A stretch of DNA of 64,000 nt from Colius striatus (Eukaryota; Chordata; Aves; Coliiformes; Coliidae). A program made the translations under genes and the position numbers. A model generated the notes under the pieces. That model was not told the DNA's origin, did no database searches, and saw only the letters and a program-made list of their open reading frames with translations. The stretch covers positions 9,522,001 to 9,586,000 of the forward strand of contig NC_084774.1 of NCBI RefSeq assembly GCF_028858725.1. Direction: 5' to 3'. Below are positions 35,000 to 46,680 of the stretch, one piece after another. How positions within the stretch are numbered: position 1 is the first letter of the stretch; each line of letters begins with the position of its first letter.

Positions 35000-36260
35000 G
35001 GTTGATGTAAACAGACGCAGGCGTTTCGCTTTTCCAGCACCGAGGCTGGCTTGTTGTTTCGAGAATTGCACCGGAGAACCGAGGGGATTTTTTTTGATGA
35101 TGATGATGATCATCCTGCTCCCAGGTCCATCTTTGCTCGCTGGCTGCGAGACGCTCGTGGACGTGTCACGCTTCTGACCGAAAAGAGGTTGAATAAGACG
35201 AGAAAGGAGCTTTATTGCTTGTTGTTGTTTTTAACAAGCCCAACGTCGCCTTCAGCCGGGAAACTTTCTCAATATTTCTGGAAGAGGATGCTTGCCGGGT
35301 TTGTGGACCGCGAGATCGGTGGATGTTTATCCGGAGGGAAGCGTGCGCGGTGTTAGCAGAAGACGCTCCCGGGCGCCGGGAGGAGTTTGTGGCGGCGGCT
35401 GCGGCTCCGCGGCCGCGGAGCTCTCGGAGGTGCTGATGGCGGTACGCGCCCGCGGAGCGGGACTGGGGCTCCGCGCGTCCCTCGCCGGGCTCTACACCCC
35501 CGCCCTCCTCCCCCCCGCAACCCCTTTACTACAAAAACCAAACTCCAGGCCAAGTGCGCAGTTGGGTACTCCCGGGGCTTTGCGGAGCTCTTGTCTCGCC
35601 CGCGGACGCGCCTGCAGACTTCCAGTCTTTTAGTTGTTATTCTTTCCCTCCCCCCCTCCCCGCCTTTTCCCCGATATCGACTACTTTAGAGTTCTGTATT
35701 TATAGCAGCGAGGAGCGAGGGAAGTGTGCCATGTTTGTGGATTTCTCTCTATCCATTGACCGCGACAGAAAGCTGCGGGTTCTTATTTTTAGCTCGCTCG
35801 GAAGAGGCTTTGCTTGGCTAATCCTTTTATCAATTTTAGCAAAGTTTTTTGTTGTTGTTGCTGCTTTGGGTGGTGATGTTTCGTGGGTAATTTTGGAGGG
35901 AGAGCCAAGGGAAGGGGGTCGCTGCCGGAGGATGTGTTTGTGCTGCCATCGACCCCGGCGAGTTAGGCTGAGTTGGGGCACAGTTTGCCGGTGGGTAGGA
36001 CTGACATCCCACCCCCCCATCTCCCCACCCGGGGAGGCGGCTCCAAAGACTCAGGACCTTCTGAAGCTCGCACACACAAAGGAGCAGGTCGCGGGGAACC
36101 GGCCCTCTCGGAGCAGGAGATGTTGAGCCTCCCCGGAGCCGGGCTGTCTCCGCTCCCCCCGGCCGGGCAGCAGCCGGCCCCGGCCCCGCCGCTCCGCTCT
36201 CCTCCCGCTATTGTTGAGCCCCTTCGCTCGGAGCGGCCGCTGAAAACAAGTGCAAAAAGC
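35000..36260. promoter_or_regulatory. Large CpG island (core of the cluster)
   Basis: CpG density is high at 35130-35620 and 35890-36250, with GCGGCGGCTGCGG and CCGCGGCCGCGG stretches. A TGA repeat (35095-35110) precedes it. A donor-like ATGGCG|GTACGC occurs near 35440. Overlapping long frames here (35292-35633, 35387-35689, 35554-36126) occur in different phases and lack coding character. Probably a promoter or 5' untranslated region; orientation is unproven. Confidence 0.55.
35095..35110 (+). repeat. (TGA)n run
   Basis: Five TGA units before GATCAT; in one frame it gives an Asp run, in another repeated stops. Confidence 0.92.
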
Positions 36261-36406
36261 CCAGGCTAAATCCTCGCCATCGCCCTGCCGCTACTTTTAG
36301 TTATTTTTTTGTTTCCTTTTCTTTCCCTTTTCCTCTCTCTCGTTGCCTCATCTGCTGTTATTATCAGCCTTTTCCATATGGCCACTTTAATTAATGGCAG
36401 ACAAAA

Positions 36407-36436
36407 GGGGGTTGGGGGGGGGGGGGGGTTGGGGGG
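36407..36436 (+). repeat. G-rich run, quadruplex-capable
   Basis: G5, G15 and G6 runs are separated by TT (36407-36411, 36414-36428, 36431-36436), followed by GGA repeats to about 36446. The long run can supply more than one stem of a G-quadruplex. Run length may be imprecise in the assembly. Confidence 0.85.
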
Positions 36437-36539
36437 AGGAGGAGGAATCCAGGAATTAGAGTTTATAGTTGGTTTGTCTCTGATGCTGTCATAGAAACCA
36501 GAAGCAAAGATGCCGCCTTTCCACTTCTTTGTATGATCC

Positions 36540-37220
36540 TGTTTATTGTTCCCGAGCGGCGCAGATTGGAGCAGGCGCATGTTGCAGAGCGCAGAGCATC
36601 GCCTGCTGCTGCTGCGGCCCGAGGAACCCGGGCACGGCTCGTCCCCTCCAGCTCTTCGTCTCCGAGCTGCCTCTCCTCTTTCTCCTCCCTCGGGAGCACC
36701 GGGGAGAACTTATTTTTGATTCGTTTTCATTTCTTTTTTTCCGTTCCCTCTCCCCATTTTTTTTCCTTCGATGTAAGCGCTTTGGGGATCTGGGGGATCC
36801 CAAACGCCAGAAGAGTAGGAAAACTCCAAAAAGTTGCGTTTATCCTTCCCCAAAAAGCAGACGGGAGCTGCCCCGTGTTGTCCCGGCCAAGCTGGGGGTC
36901 CGTGTACCCCGGAGCGGCGGGTCCGGCTCTGTCCCGCGGTGTCGTTATGTGAGGGCCGGGTGGCAGCTTCGCGGAGGTCCCGTCGAGGAGGGGTCTGGGC
37001 GGGCAGGGCCGCTTGTCCCCGAATCCACTCCCCTCACTACCCTGCGGGTCAGGGAGGAAGAAGCCGAGGGGACAGTGGGGGCACTTCGCACTATAGGGGA
37101 GCCAGAAAGGCAGCCCCCGAGCCCTTGCCAGGGGAATCGCCGGGGCTCAGCCTGGTTGGAGGGGGTGTCCCGCTGCTGGACGGTGCTTAGGGTCATTGCT
37201 AAGGGTGGTGTTGGTGCCTT
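36540..37220. promoter_or_regulatory. CpG-rich block with a 253-codon open frame
   Basis: CpGs recur from 36550 to 36660 and 36840 to 37180. The + frame 36529-37290 is open for 253 codons and ends near a donor-like GGAA|GTGAGT (about 37267). That donor is in phase 0, which does not match the phase-1 entry of the 54621 exon, and the peptide is Arg/Pro/Ser-rich with no domain. It is best read as noncoding promoter-flank sequence. Confidence 0.4.
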
Positions 37221-37921
37221 TGGGATGGAGCTGTCCTCTCCTCTTTGGGTAAACCCTGAGTTGGAAGTGAGTGAGAATCCCCTCCCCTGAAGAACCCAGA
37301 TTTCTCCTCCTTCTACCCCCACATCAGTCCGTGCTGCTGCTCGGTGTCGGTCCCCTTGTCCCCACGTTCATCCTTGTCCCCGAGGCAGGGGGACACGGAG
37401 TAGGGGGAGAGCAGTCCAGGGGTCGGGATAGCGCAGGCCAGGGGTAGGGATAGCGGTTCCCTCACCTCCCCTGGATTTTGTTTTGTAGAGCTGAGCTGTG
37501 CTCTGCGCTCTGCAAACGGCCCCAGGCTGAGGTGGAAGGCAAAAGAGGGGGACACAGCCCAGGTGCCTTCCAGCCCCGGGCTGGGGGAGTCCTGAGGCCA
37601 GCGACCAGCCCTGCGGGGTTGGGACTGTCCCCAACAGCCCGAAGCGACAAACTGCAGGCCAGGGGTGGTCCAGGGCCAGGCGATGCTCCGGCCCTTCCCG
37701 CTGCCCTCCCCGTCGAGCCCCCGGGGCAGGCGGCGGCGGAGCGGCCCCGGTGCCCGGCAGTCAGATGATGAGGGCAGGGCTGACTTTGCAAGACGTAGCT
37801 CGGCGTCAGAGCAGCTGCCATTTTAGCAGGCAGTGCTAAACTCTCCCCTCTTTCACCCCTTTCCCTCCACTCCCACCGAAAAGCTCGGCCTTGGGGTGCT
37901 GCCTCCGAACTTGGCTTCTTG

Positions 37922-38093
37922 ATGGGGCACGTTGCTGCTTTTGGGTTCGGGGGGAGTTGGGGAGCAGTGCACCCTAAGTCAGCAGGACACCCCGAGCGGG
38001 CTGAATTAAACGGTTTCTGGAGCTCAAGAGTAGAAACTCTTCTCCCTCTCCCAAGTCCGACCGTGGTTCTGCATCAGGGCTTGAGGAGGGCAG
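37922..38093 (+). CDS. Candidate first coding exon in the CpG cluster (tentative)
   Basis: An open frame starting at an ATG at 37922 (G at +4, T at -3, a moderate context) runs 57 codons to a near-perfect donor, CAG|GTGAGT, after 38093. The exon would end with one base of the next codon. The exon at 54621 needs exactly one upstream base (its first two bases, AA, complete a codon), so the join gives GAA (Glu) and the frame stays open. It lies inside a CpG-rich stretch, as first exons of regulatory genes often do. Against it: the peptide has no recognisable motif, open frames are common in CpG-rich DNA, and another upstream exon or a noncoding leader could use the same donor. The open frame continues past the donor to 38458, so openness alone is not evidence for this boundary. 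Confidence 0.22.
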
Positions 38094-38349
38094 GTGAGTT
38101 CATCTCCCGAGCCCCCCACATATGTCGGTGCAATGCAAAGTGGTCCTTAGCTCGCTATCCAGCGAGGGATAGAGCACTTCTTTTGCAACCCGGGGCTTCT
38201 TGTTTAGCGAGGAGTGCTGGCGTCTGTCCCACTCGGAAGTTTGGGGGGGAGGGGACGGGGGACCCTCTGCCCCCCGAGAGCAGAGCGAGGAGGGGGAAGC
38301 GTCGGGTTTACAGTAAAGGCTGGAGCGTGAGGGGGAAATCGCCACGGCG

Positions 38350-38369
38350 GGGCTGGGCTGGGCTGGGCT
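38350..38369 (+). repeat. (GGGCT)4 pentamer
   Basis: Four exact GGGCT units near the right edge of the CpG cluster, downstream of the tentative donor at 38093. Confidence 0.93.
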
Positions 38370-38480
38370 TCCCAGAAGGCATGAAATCAGCTGTGGGAAG
38401 GGGAGGGGGACGGGGGCAGCATCGCGGTGCCGCTGGGAAGTCAGACGTGAGAGTTTAACGGCAAAGTGAGGGGCAAGTCC

Positions 38481-40779
38481 CGCTCTGCCCTGGCTGTAAA
38501 CTGTGCTGAGTCGCTGCAGCTCTCTCCTTAACGACAAAGGACATCTCCTGTCGGCTTTATAGCTGTTCCTCCTCTTCATACACAGGAGGATCCACGCTGC
38601 AAACTTCCAGACCCTGGAATACACCACTTTATGTTACTCTTCTTCCCCCAACAAATCCCCTCTTGGAGCTGTTTGTTGTGCCGTGTCCTGTCAGACAGGG
38701 ATGCTGGCACCCCGGAGGGAGCCGAAGGTGACTCCAGTTTGTTTGTCTTTTTGGGAGACAGCCCTGCAGTGTCTGCATGGAAGGGATTATCAGGCTGGGA
38801 TTAACTCCCACCCATCCTCTCAGTCTGCAGGTATTTCTAGAGCTTTGACAGGGCAGAAGCTGCTCTCAGGAAACCTCACTCTTTCCACTTTATTTTCCCC
38901 TGCCTTTTTCCATCTTTCTCTTGTGTTTTGATGGTTTCTACAAAGAATGACTCCCCCACCGGTGTGATATAGACTCTTTTGGTGTCTCTGACATCCTTAA
39001 GGCTGCTGTGCCTGAAACCTCCCATCTTAAAATGTTCTCTGTCACCCCTGAGGCTGTTTACCTTTGCAAACTAGAAACTTGATCAACCACAGAGTCCTTA
39101 GGAGGAGATCAGGGTGTGAATAGAGAAGTGAGGTGATAAACATATCCTGTGGAAAGTTTCTGAGGGTGGGAGAAGTGCCCAGAAACACTTTGCTCCTACA
39201 GTGAAATGAATGTACATGAGGCTTCTGCTTTGGGATCTGGAAGCCAGGTCATGAGTGATGTCAAAGAGCAGGGCTGGGCATCCCTTCTGCATCCTTCAGA
39301 GATGGGAGAGAAATCTACCACCCTCCACTCCCCACAGATATGTTCACCAAGGAGAAAAAGGCCTTTGTGTGTGTGTGTGTGTGTGTGTTTGGAGGAAAGA
39401 GTTTTCCCCCCTTGGCAGGTTAATCTGTCAAAGGGAAGTTCTGCAAGTGCTGCTTTGCTGGGAGCAGCTGAGCAGTGGCTTGGTCCTTTGGGATGAGGCT
39501 GAGACCCAGAAGGTCAAGGGAAGTTTCTCCTCCCAGTGCAATTTCACTGGGCTTCACCTGCCTGGGGATGTGGGGCAGGAGGGTGCCCCTCAGCTTTTTG
39601 GAGCTGCTTGATGTGTGTGTATGTGTGGGCTATTTCTGCCCTGATGATAGCTGGGGGTGGGAAGTGAGTTGAGGACATCTCAGAGGCCTGAACATGTGTT
39701 GAGCATTGATGTTTCAAGAATGTAATCATTAAAATCACTTGAATGGAGAATCTCCTCAAAAACTTGAAGCATTTCTGTGGACTCAGCAGAAGCTGGAGCT
39801 TTAAGGAGAAATGTCTAAATACACACTACAAAATCAGTGTTATATTCATCCCTGCAGTGCTCTGGGAGGCCTTGCTGAGGTGGGAACGGGGAGGCAGGGC
39901 AGGTTTCTGAGTCAGGAAGGTCCAGATTAACAGCCCTAGGTCACAGTGTGAGATCTTTGTCCCTTTAAGCAGGAGTATGGGGGACTGTTATTTAAACACC
40001 ACTTTTTAAAGCAACGATTCTTGTGCTCAGAGGGACCCAGCCTTAGGAGCTGGGGCTGTTTTTGGGCAGACCCAAGAGGGCAAAGCCATTCAAGAGTGGC
40101 TTTGGCTTGTTTACAGATGAGTATGGGGAGAGGATGTGGGCTGGGGCTCCATCCCAGCACCTTGCTCCTCTGCTGAGCCCACCCCAGCATCCCACCATGC
40201 TCATCCATGACTCAGGTGCCTGGTGTGTTTTCTAGCAGTGAGGAAATGAAGCTATTTGTGAAAGCCCATCCAAGGAAGGTTGTTCTGGTGTGAAAAGAGG
40301 TGAGGAGTGGGAACTGGGCACTTTCTACTCACAGTTTGCTTGGGGAAAGAATGGTTGAGATCACTTTGTCCTGAGAACTGGCTGTTCCGTGTCAGAGTGA
40401 AGTGCCCCACTCTGCAATGTTCTGTGTGGCACTTTGGGGAGGGGGGAAGGTGGTTTCTTTCCAAAAATAATACAAGAAAATAGAACTTTTCACCTGAATT
40501 AAAATCCTTTTGATCTTTGTCTCTCACAGAACTTTTTGCTTCAGAGGGAATAGATTAATAAACACTTTCAAATGGAGTAAAACAACCCCCATCATTTGGA
40601 AAGGTCCCTCTTTTATCTGTACCAGAGCTTTAATGCCAACCTGGCTCTGGGCTGCCTGGCCCTTGACAACAATGAATTTGCTTTTATTGTGCTCATGCTG
40701 GCCTTTACTGGTCACTTTTTTCTTCTTTCCTTGTTTGATTTTGAAGTCAGCACGCTTTCAACAAGCAGCAGCAATGTTA
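38481..40779. other. Unique sequence right of the CpG cluster
   Basis: CpG density drops to background. Apart from the TG repeat at 39366 nothing is recognised; the frames at 39206-39672 are created partly by that repeat. Confidence 0.45.
39366..39388 (+). repeat. (TG)n microsatellite
   Basis: About 11 uninterrupted TG units; the longest dinucleotide repeat in the window. Confidence 0.95.
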
Positions 40780-41030
40780 TTTTAATCAGACCCAAATGAA
40801 AGAGCAAATCAGAGCGAGGATTTTAATCTGCCCCAAGCAAAACTGCCTTGTACATCTGTCATGTTGGGATTAGTGGAACTCTTTAAAGAAGCTGAAGACT
40901 TTTTAAACAAAGTATTAAACATTTGTGACCTGATTTCCATTCTTACAATATTCTCATTAATAAGAGTACAGGCTCAAAGACATCTGTTGGGTCCTATTTG
41001 TTTTAAGAATATTAAAGAGTAATAAGAACT
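40780..41030. promoter_or_regulatory. AT-rich candidate noncoding element
   Basis: Non-repetitive sequence with TTTTAATCAGACC, GATTTTAATCTGCC, TCTCATTAATAAGAG and GAATATTAAAGAG. Two TTAATC cores lie about 50 bp apart. It ends at a G12 run (41031-41042). No exon. Confidence 0.25.
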
Positions 41031-41042
41031 GGGGGGGGGGGG
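41031..41042 (+). repeat. Poly-G run
   Basis: G12 preceded by AACT and followed by AAG. Confidence 0.9.
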
Positions 41043-41779
41043 AAGTGTGGAGGAAAGAGAAATGTCATATTTAGAGCCAAATCTCCAAGCTGCAGTTTTC
41101 CAAAGGGATTCTGTGTCTAAGTTGGGACAGGAAAGAAGGAAACACAAGTTTTGGTAAAGCCTGTCAAGTTGGATGTTCCATTGGTCTTGCTTGGCCAGTT
41201 TAGCCTGTTAGGGCTTTGAAGAGGCTTTCCTGTGAGCTTTCCCTGGTGCTCTGTCCCTGCCTCACTAGCAGAGAAGAGGCAGCTCTACCTTCCTGGGATT
41301 AAAATCTTGTCTGAAACAGAAAGCCCAGGCAGAGCTGCAGCCTGAAGTTGTACACAAACACACGTTAAGTGTGTGACACCTGCACACGGCCAGTGCTGGC
41401 CTTGGAGTAGGATGGGAGTGAAAACGTCCTCCTTGGCCTTGCTGTGTGTGTTTTGTGTGCTGCTAAGGCAGCTCAACTCACTGGCCAAGCTTGGACCCCT
41501 GAGGAAAAACCAATAAGGGCAGGCATGTGTTGGGTGATGTACTTGCTGCAAGAAGCCTCTGCTGTTAACAGGGGGATATGGTTGGAGAGAAGGTTGCTGT
41601 CGACTGCAATCTTTGCATCTTGTTTATGCTTGCTGGGTAAAATATTAACTAAAGCATCTGAACATAAAGTTCTGGTGTGAAAGAATATCAGCAGGGGAGA
41701 GCCATATGGTGCCAGCCTGCTAACAAAATACCAAACGCTGGAGATTCCTGGGGGTGTGTTTTTCTTCCCCCCCTCCCCT

Positions 41780-42060
41780 TGCAGAAGCCTGAAAACTCTG
41801 GTGCCATACATAAAACATGAGTTCACGCCTTTGATTACTCCAAACATTAGCCCAAGCTGTACAGGCGTCTCGTTGGAGCTGACACAACTTAGGGCATGCA
41901 CTTCTCTTCCCTCCCCCCCCTCCTCCCCTTCCTCTTCTTTTTATGTAAAAGAAATCGATGTGGAGCTGTTAAGGTACAAATACCCAATCTGCTGTAAGAC
42001 AATATGCCTCTGAAGCTGCTGCATGAGCTGCCTCTCCTCTAATTAAATATAAACGGCAGG
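41780..42060. promoter_or_regulatory. Candidate conserved element with a TCF-type site
   Basis: GCCTTTGATTACTCC (about 41828-41842) combines a perfect CTTTGAT with a GATTA core. GAAATCGATGTGG and CTCTAATTAAATATAAACGG follow within 220 bp. The texture is non-repetitive and unlike the adjacent Y-rich stretches. Confidence 0.28.
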
Positions 42061-42726
42061 AGAGACTCAGCTTCCTCCCTTTCCTTTGCTTCCAAGCATT
42101 TGGCTCTCTCTGGGACAGCATCTGCAAGCTGGGAAGCTGCTGGTTTCCCAGGGGCAGGATGAAACCTTTGGGCTGGATGCTGAGGGCTGGGATGGTGTCT
42201 CTGGGCAGCAGCTCGTGGGTAGGTTTACCCCGTGAGCTGAGGGCTCGGGTGTATTCACCAGCCCTGGATTCAAACCCTGCATTAGGGGGATCCCCTGGTG
42301 AATGTTATTATAAGGCACAAGAGGTGGCTCTGGGGGAAGCTTTCATGCACACAGTGGTTTAAAAGCCAAGGTATTGCTGGTAAGATCTGTAGGTGACACT
42401 TGGAGCACTTTTGTAGTTCTTTCCCCTTTTTAAGCAGACCCTCCAAGCCACAATTTGCTGTTGAATGACTCTGCTGGGGGCTGGTTGCTGAGCTCCCCAA
42501 GTGTAGCTTGTTAAAGTTGGTGATGAGAACCCAATTACCTGTGCATAGAAACACACATGTGGGGCAGAGAAACCTTCCCAGCAGCTGCCTTTGCTTAAAG
42601 CCATGGTTTAGAGGCAGAGTCTGTTCCTGCCTGTGGTGTTCTCCAGCCCAGGAGAAGCAGTTTTCAGGGAGTGGAAGGTGATGTGTGCCTGGCAGCCAGG
42701 GGTCTGGGGCCAAAGCTTGCCTTTGA

Positions 42727-42990
42727 GTCAGTGCCAGGACAAGGGCTGAGAGGCACAAGCTGGAGCACAGAAGTTTCACTGGAACATGAGGAGAAAGTCC
42801 TTTGGTGCTGAGGTGAGGGAGCCCTGGCCCAGGCTGCCCAGGGAGGGTGTGGAGGCTCCTTCTCAGGAGGTTTCCAACCCCACCTGGACACGTTCCTGTG
42901 CCCCCTGAGCCAGGAGAACCTGCTGCAGCAGGGGTTGGGCTGGGGGAGCTCTGCAGGGCCCTTCCAGCCTCCACTGTTCTGGGATTCTAA
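42727..42990 (+). mobile_element. CR1 LINE 3' fragment
   Basis: GTGCCAGGACAAGGGCTGAG, GAGGAGAAAGTCCTTTGG, CCCAGGGAGGGTGTGGAGGC, GGACACGTTCCTGTGCCCCC and a GTTCTGGGATTCTAA end. It is very similar to the 6984 copy over the shared part. The 230-codon minus-strand open frame (42282-42974) is largely antisense CR1. Confidence 0.94.
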
Positions 42991-45900
42991 GTTACCCTTT
43001 TCAGCTCTTGGGCATCCAAACCCTCCCAAAGGAAGATCAGGTTTAGCAACTAACCACAGAAGTGGCTTTTTCTCTCTTGGCCCTGGCTTTTCCCATTCTG
43101 GCTGTACATCGCAGGGGGGTGATGGGATGGAAATGAAGTGAAAGCCCAGACCCTGTTGGTTGAATATCTGCTGAAAGTTTTGGGGCAGGGAAGGGTCAGG
43201 TCTGCAGAGTCTCATGCCAGGGGGAGGCTGCTGCTGGGATAACTGAGGGTGTCAGAGGGGCTTTGAGTTCCTGATGTCAGCCAAGCAGGTTTGAAAACTA
43301 TCTTGTAATGAGGCCTCAAACCTTCCTGGGGAACATGTGTCCAGTCCTTGCTCTGCACCCAGCACTCAAGCACCTGTGTGGGAAGGAGAGAAGATAAATT
43401 CCCTTCCCTGGTAAAGGCAAAAAGTCTTTGTAAGAAATCAAAAGCCTTGGGTGAGGAAATAACTCTGGGTGAAGTTACCTTGGATGAAGTTGCCTTGGGC
43501 AAAGTTTGCCCAGCTTGAGTGGCTCTGCAGAGGGGAGAGTTGATGCTTCTGAATACTGAGGTGACCCTGAGCCTATCTGCAGTCCCAGCTTCTCCTGCTG
43601 ATGCTTTTCTCCTCCATCATGTTGAAGCTTTGCCTCTGGTGAGCTTCCAGCAAGTGGAGTTAAAGGTTTGTTTGTTGCTTTCAGTATTTTGATGTAATTA
43701 GTCAGTGAGCAACTTGCTGATGTGCCCAGAGCAATGCTCTTTCCAAGAACACAAGTGACAGGGGAGGGTCAGTAGCCTTCTGGGGTTTTTTTTCCTGTTT
43801 TAAGAAGTGCCTGGGAGCCACATTGTTTCTTTAGAAAAGGAATGATAGTCTAAACAGTCAACTCTGCAGTGTCTCAGAAGAGCATCAAGTTGTCAACTCC
43901 TTTCCCACGTTCCCTAGGAACTCCTGGCTCTCTTCTGGGAAGGCTGCTGGCTGCTGAGCCAGCCAAGTGGGAGCATTGCTGAGGAGAGCAGGGACACCCT
44001 GTTGGAAAGGAAGGATTGGGAAAAGGGAGGATTTGGAGGAGATAAACATCCCATTTAGGGGATATGAGCTAGTCCTTGGCTGCAGGGTCTGGGGAGTGAG
44101 TGCAGTGCTGTGGACCTTGGGCTTTTGGGATAAAACTGATGTGGTGCTGTGGGCTCAGCCCATGGGAGCAGCTGGAAGAGGGGATGAAAGCTGCTCTGAG
44201 AACACTCAGCTGCTTCCTCATCTCCTCATCATATTCCCAAGCAAGCACAGGCTGTGTTGGAAGGACAGAGGGTTGTTACTCACCTCTAATTGCAATTACT
44301 GAGGGTCCACAGCAGCATGAAGAGTGGTGCCAGCAGGGCTATAAACCTCACATGTCTGATATTTCTCCTTCTTTTCCAGCAAATGATGCCCAGCAGCTGC
44401 CCCAGTTCAGCAGCAGTGCCCTGGGAGGCTGTGCCATCAGGGCTGCAGAGCTCTGAGCTGCTGTGGGTGCTTCTCTTTAATAGAACCCCTTGAAGGGTCA
44501 GTTGAGTTGCCTCATTTGGTGATGGGCAGCATGGCACCCTGTGCATGCCCCCGGGGCAGGGGGGAATGGGCTGCAGTTTGAGTGTGCCATGAGTAGGGCT
44601 GGTGATGGGGGGCTGAGCACCAGTAGGTGCTGTGCAGCATTGTCTCTTAGCCCAGAGGAGCTGCTGCATGATGATCTCACCTCCTTTTATGCCTTATTGC
44701 TTCTGTCTCTCTGACTCTGTGTGACACACGCTTACGTGTCAACTTTTCACTTCTTATATGGCAGCAGAGAGGAAAAGCTTAATATCATAAAGACAAGCTG
44801 GCAGCTGGGAAGTAGCCAACTTAGTCATCTAACTTTGCGTCAGAGGCTCTGCCAGCCTCTCCCTTGGCTCTTGCAGGCAGCTTCTGCCTCCTCTGCTGAC
44901 CTGGTGTCACATGTACAAATCCCTCTCCAGAAAAACCACCTGCCTGAGGAGATGCTGTTGGTGGTCCTTGGTCTTGTGCTGGGGGGCAAAAGGGTTTGTG
45001 CCCTTCAGTACCGCTGTGTGCTCAGCTTGGGCCAAATGTGGGCAAAAGCAATATGGGGTGAGTTTCTTTTGCAATGCTGTGGGGTTTGTTTTTGCAGCTC
45101 TGTGGTTTTGCCCAAAACCTACAGGGCTGAGGATGAGTTCCCAGAGCAGGTTCAAATTCATTTGAGCTATGGCAGTTAACACTGGGGCATCTCTGGAGGT
45201 TTGGAGGCCAGAAGGAACTAAAGAGTCATTGACAGCTTACTAAAATGATAGAGGAAAGATCAGCTGATATCAGTTTATATCTGTCAGTGTTTCTCTTACT
45301 CTTTCCCTGCACACTTGGGATATCTATAACACATTGCCCTGTCCCAGCAAGGCTGCCTGGAGCTGACTCTCCTCACTTGCTGTTTCTGCATGCAAAGAAC
45401 CTCACTTATTAGCTTTGCTTTATACACTTGGCTTTCCTTCAGAATGCAGCCTCGTCTCCCCCCCTGCAAGAACAATGCTCAGCCTCACTCTTCTCTCTTG
45501 ATTTACAAACTGATAACAGAGTGGCTTGGACACAGAGTGTCAAATGCCTGAGCTGGGTCATGCATCCAACCCAGTATGTTTGACATCTGTCTGTGCTAGG
45601 CATAGAGCAGCTGTGAGAAAGGAAAGGCTTTGGCTGCAGCAGTTGCTAATGCCTTCTTTCACCACTTAACCTCTCAGAGTGGGCTTGTGCTCCCAGTTCA
45701 GGTGAATGACCCCATCCCCATGGGTGAGGAGATGCAAGCCAAGGGCTGTCTGGCACGTGGCTACTGGCACTGGGACCACTGCCATGGTGGACATGGAAGC
45801 AACACCATAGTGCTTTCCCTGGAGCTTTACCCTTCTCTCAACAGCCAGGAGAAGGAGAGGCAGACCAGGGGGGTCTTGGAGTTGAAATCCCCCAGTTTTG

Positions 45901-46399
45901 TTCTTTGTGTGCATGATCTAATCATGGCCACTTCCCCACTGGCCTCTTCTTCAACCGTCCTTCTCCCTGTTCATCTTCAGCCCCAGGAGTCCTAATGCTG
46001 CACTGGGGCCCCTTTGTATGGCACAGATACACTGTGCACACACACACACAGCCCTAAAGGTCTTCCCAGACCACCTCAGGTGAGGGAGGACATCCATGTC
46101 TAACAGGTGTGATGCCAGTGGATGTACTCCTGTGCACACCCCATGCAAACCTCCCTGGCTCATACAGCTTGTTTTCCCCTTCCTGAGGGCTCCTGTGTGT
46201 CAGCAACACCACAGGGAGGGCTTTACAAGACCAAAGATGCTCTCATAGCCTCACCCTGAGCCCTTCATTCCCGTTGGCAGCAGCATGTCTCGGAGCTGCT
46301 TCCTTCCCACTGGCCCATGGCACGCTTCTCCAAACCCATCTCTCAAAATTCATCTGTGCTGGTTCCTCCTGCTGGTGTTTCGACACATGGGCTCCAGAG
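42991..46399. other. Unique sequence with one lone strong acceptor
   Basis: TTTCTCCTTCTTTTCCAG ends at 44379 and is followed by an open frame, but no donor follows before the stop at about 44456. It could be a terminal or cryptic exon; unsupported. Nothing else is recognised. Confidence 0.4.
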
Positions 46400-46680
46400 A
46401 GGCTTTCCATTTGATATGGAAAGCAATTATTACCGGGGTGCAGTTTAGCAGTTGTGTTTTACAGTGCTGGGAAGGTTAAAAGAAATAATAATAATAATAT
46501 AAGAAAGACTCAGCCAGAGTAAGTGCCTGCAACGTGCTATTTGCATTTTTAAGGGAATACTTCTTTGAGACAGCTTGGGTGAAAGGTCAGCATTTGCATA
46601 TAAATGGAAAAGAAAGTGTGTGATGCTGGAAGTTACATCTGTATTATTTTCTCAGCAGTGAGCTGCTGTTGCAGAGATTA
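46400..46680. promoter_or_regulatory. Candidate element with two octamer sites
   Basis: Two perfect ATTTGCAT octamers in the same orientation lie at 46539-46546 and 46592-46599, 53 bp apart. The second continues into ATATAAATGG. Upstream are GCAATTATTACC and an AAT repeat (46483-46500). It is AT-rich and non-coding in all frames. Confidence 0.3.
46483..46500 (+). repeat. (AAT)n run
   Basis: Five AAT units just upstream of the paired octamer motifs. Confidence 0.92.

Larger units (their letters stand above)
37640..38480. promoter_or_regulatory. 3' part of the CpG cluster
   Basis: CpGs are frequent around 37680-37760 and 38100-38450. It carries the tentative first exon and its CAG|GTGAGT donor, and a GGGCT pentamer run at 38350-38369. 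CpG density falls away sharply after about 38480, marking the right edge of the cluster. Confidence 0.45.

Noticed and set aside
35554..36126. 190-codon + frame with a hydrophobic stretch resembling a membrane segment
   Set aside because: The hydrophobic part comes from T-rich DNA (TTTTTTGTTGTTGTTG near 35845); the rest is CpG-island composition. No homologue recognised.
36529..37290. 253-codon + strand open frame, longest in the window
   Set aside because: It lies in CpG-rich DNA where stops are rare, other frames are open over the same bases, the product is low-complexity Arg/Ser/Pro, and its donor phase does not fit the downstream exon.
42282..42974. 230-codon minus-strand open frame
   Set aside because: About a third of it is antisense to the CR1 copy at 42727-42990; the rest shows no domain.
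44362..44456. Strong acceptor followed by an open frame
   Set aside because: No donor before the stop and no phase partner; a terminal exon cannot be excluded but is unsupported.
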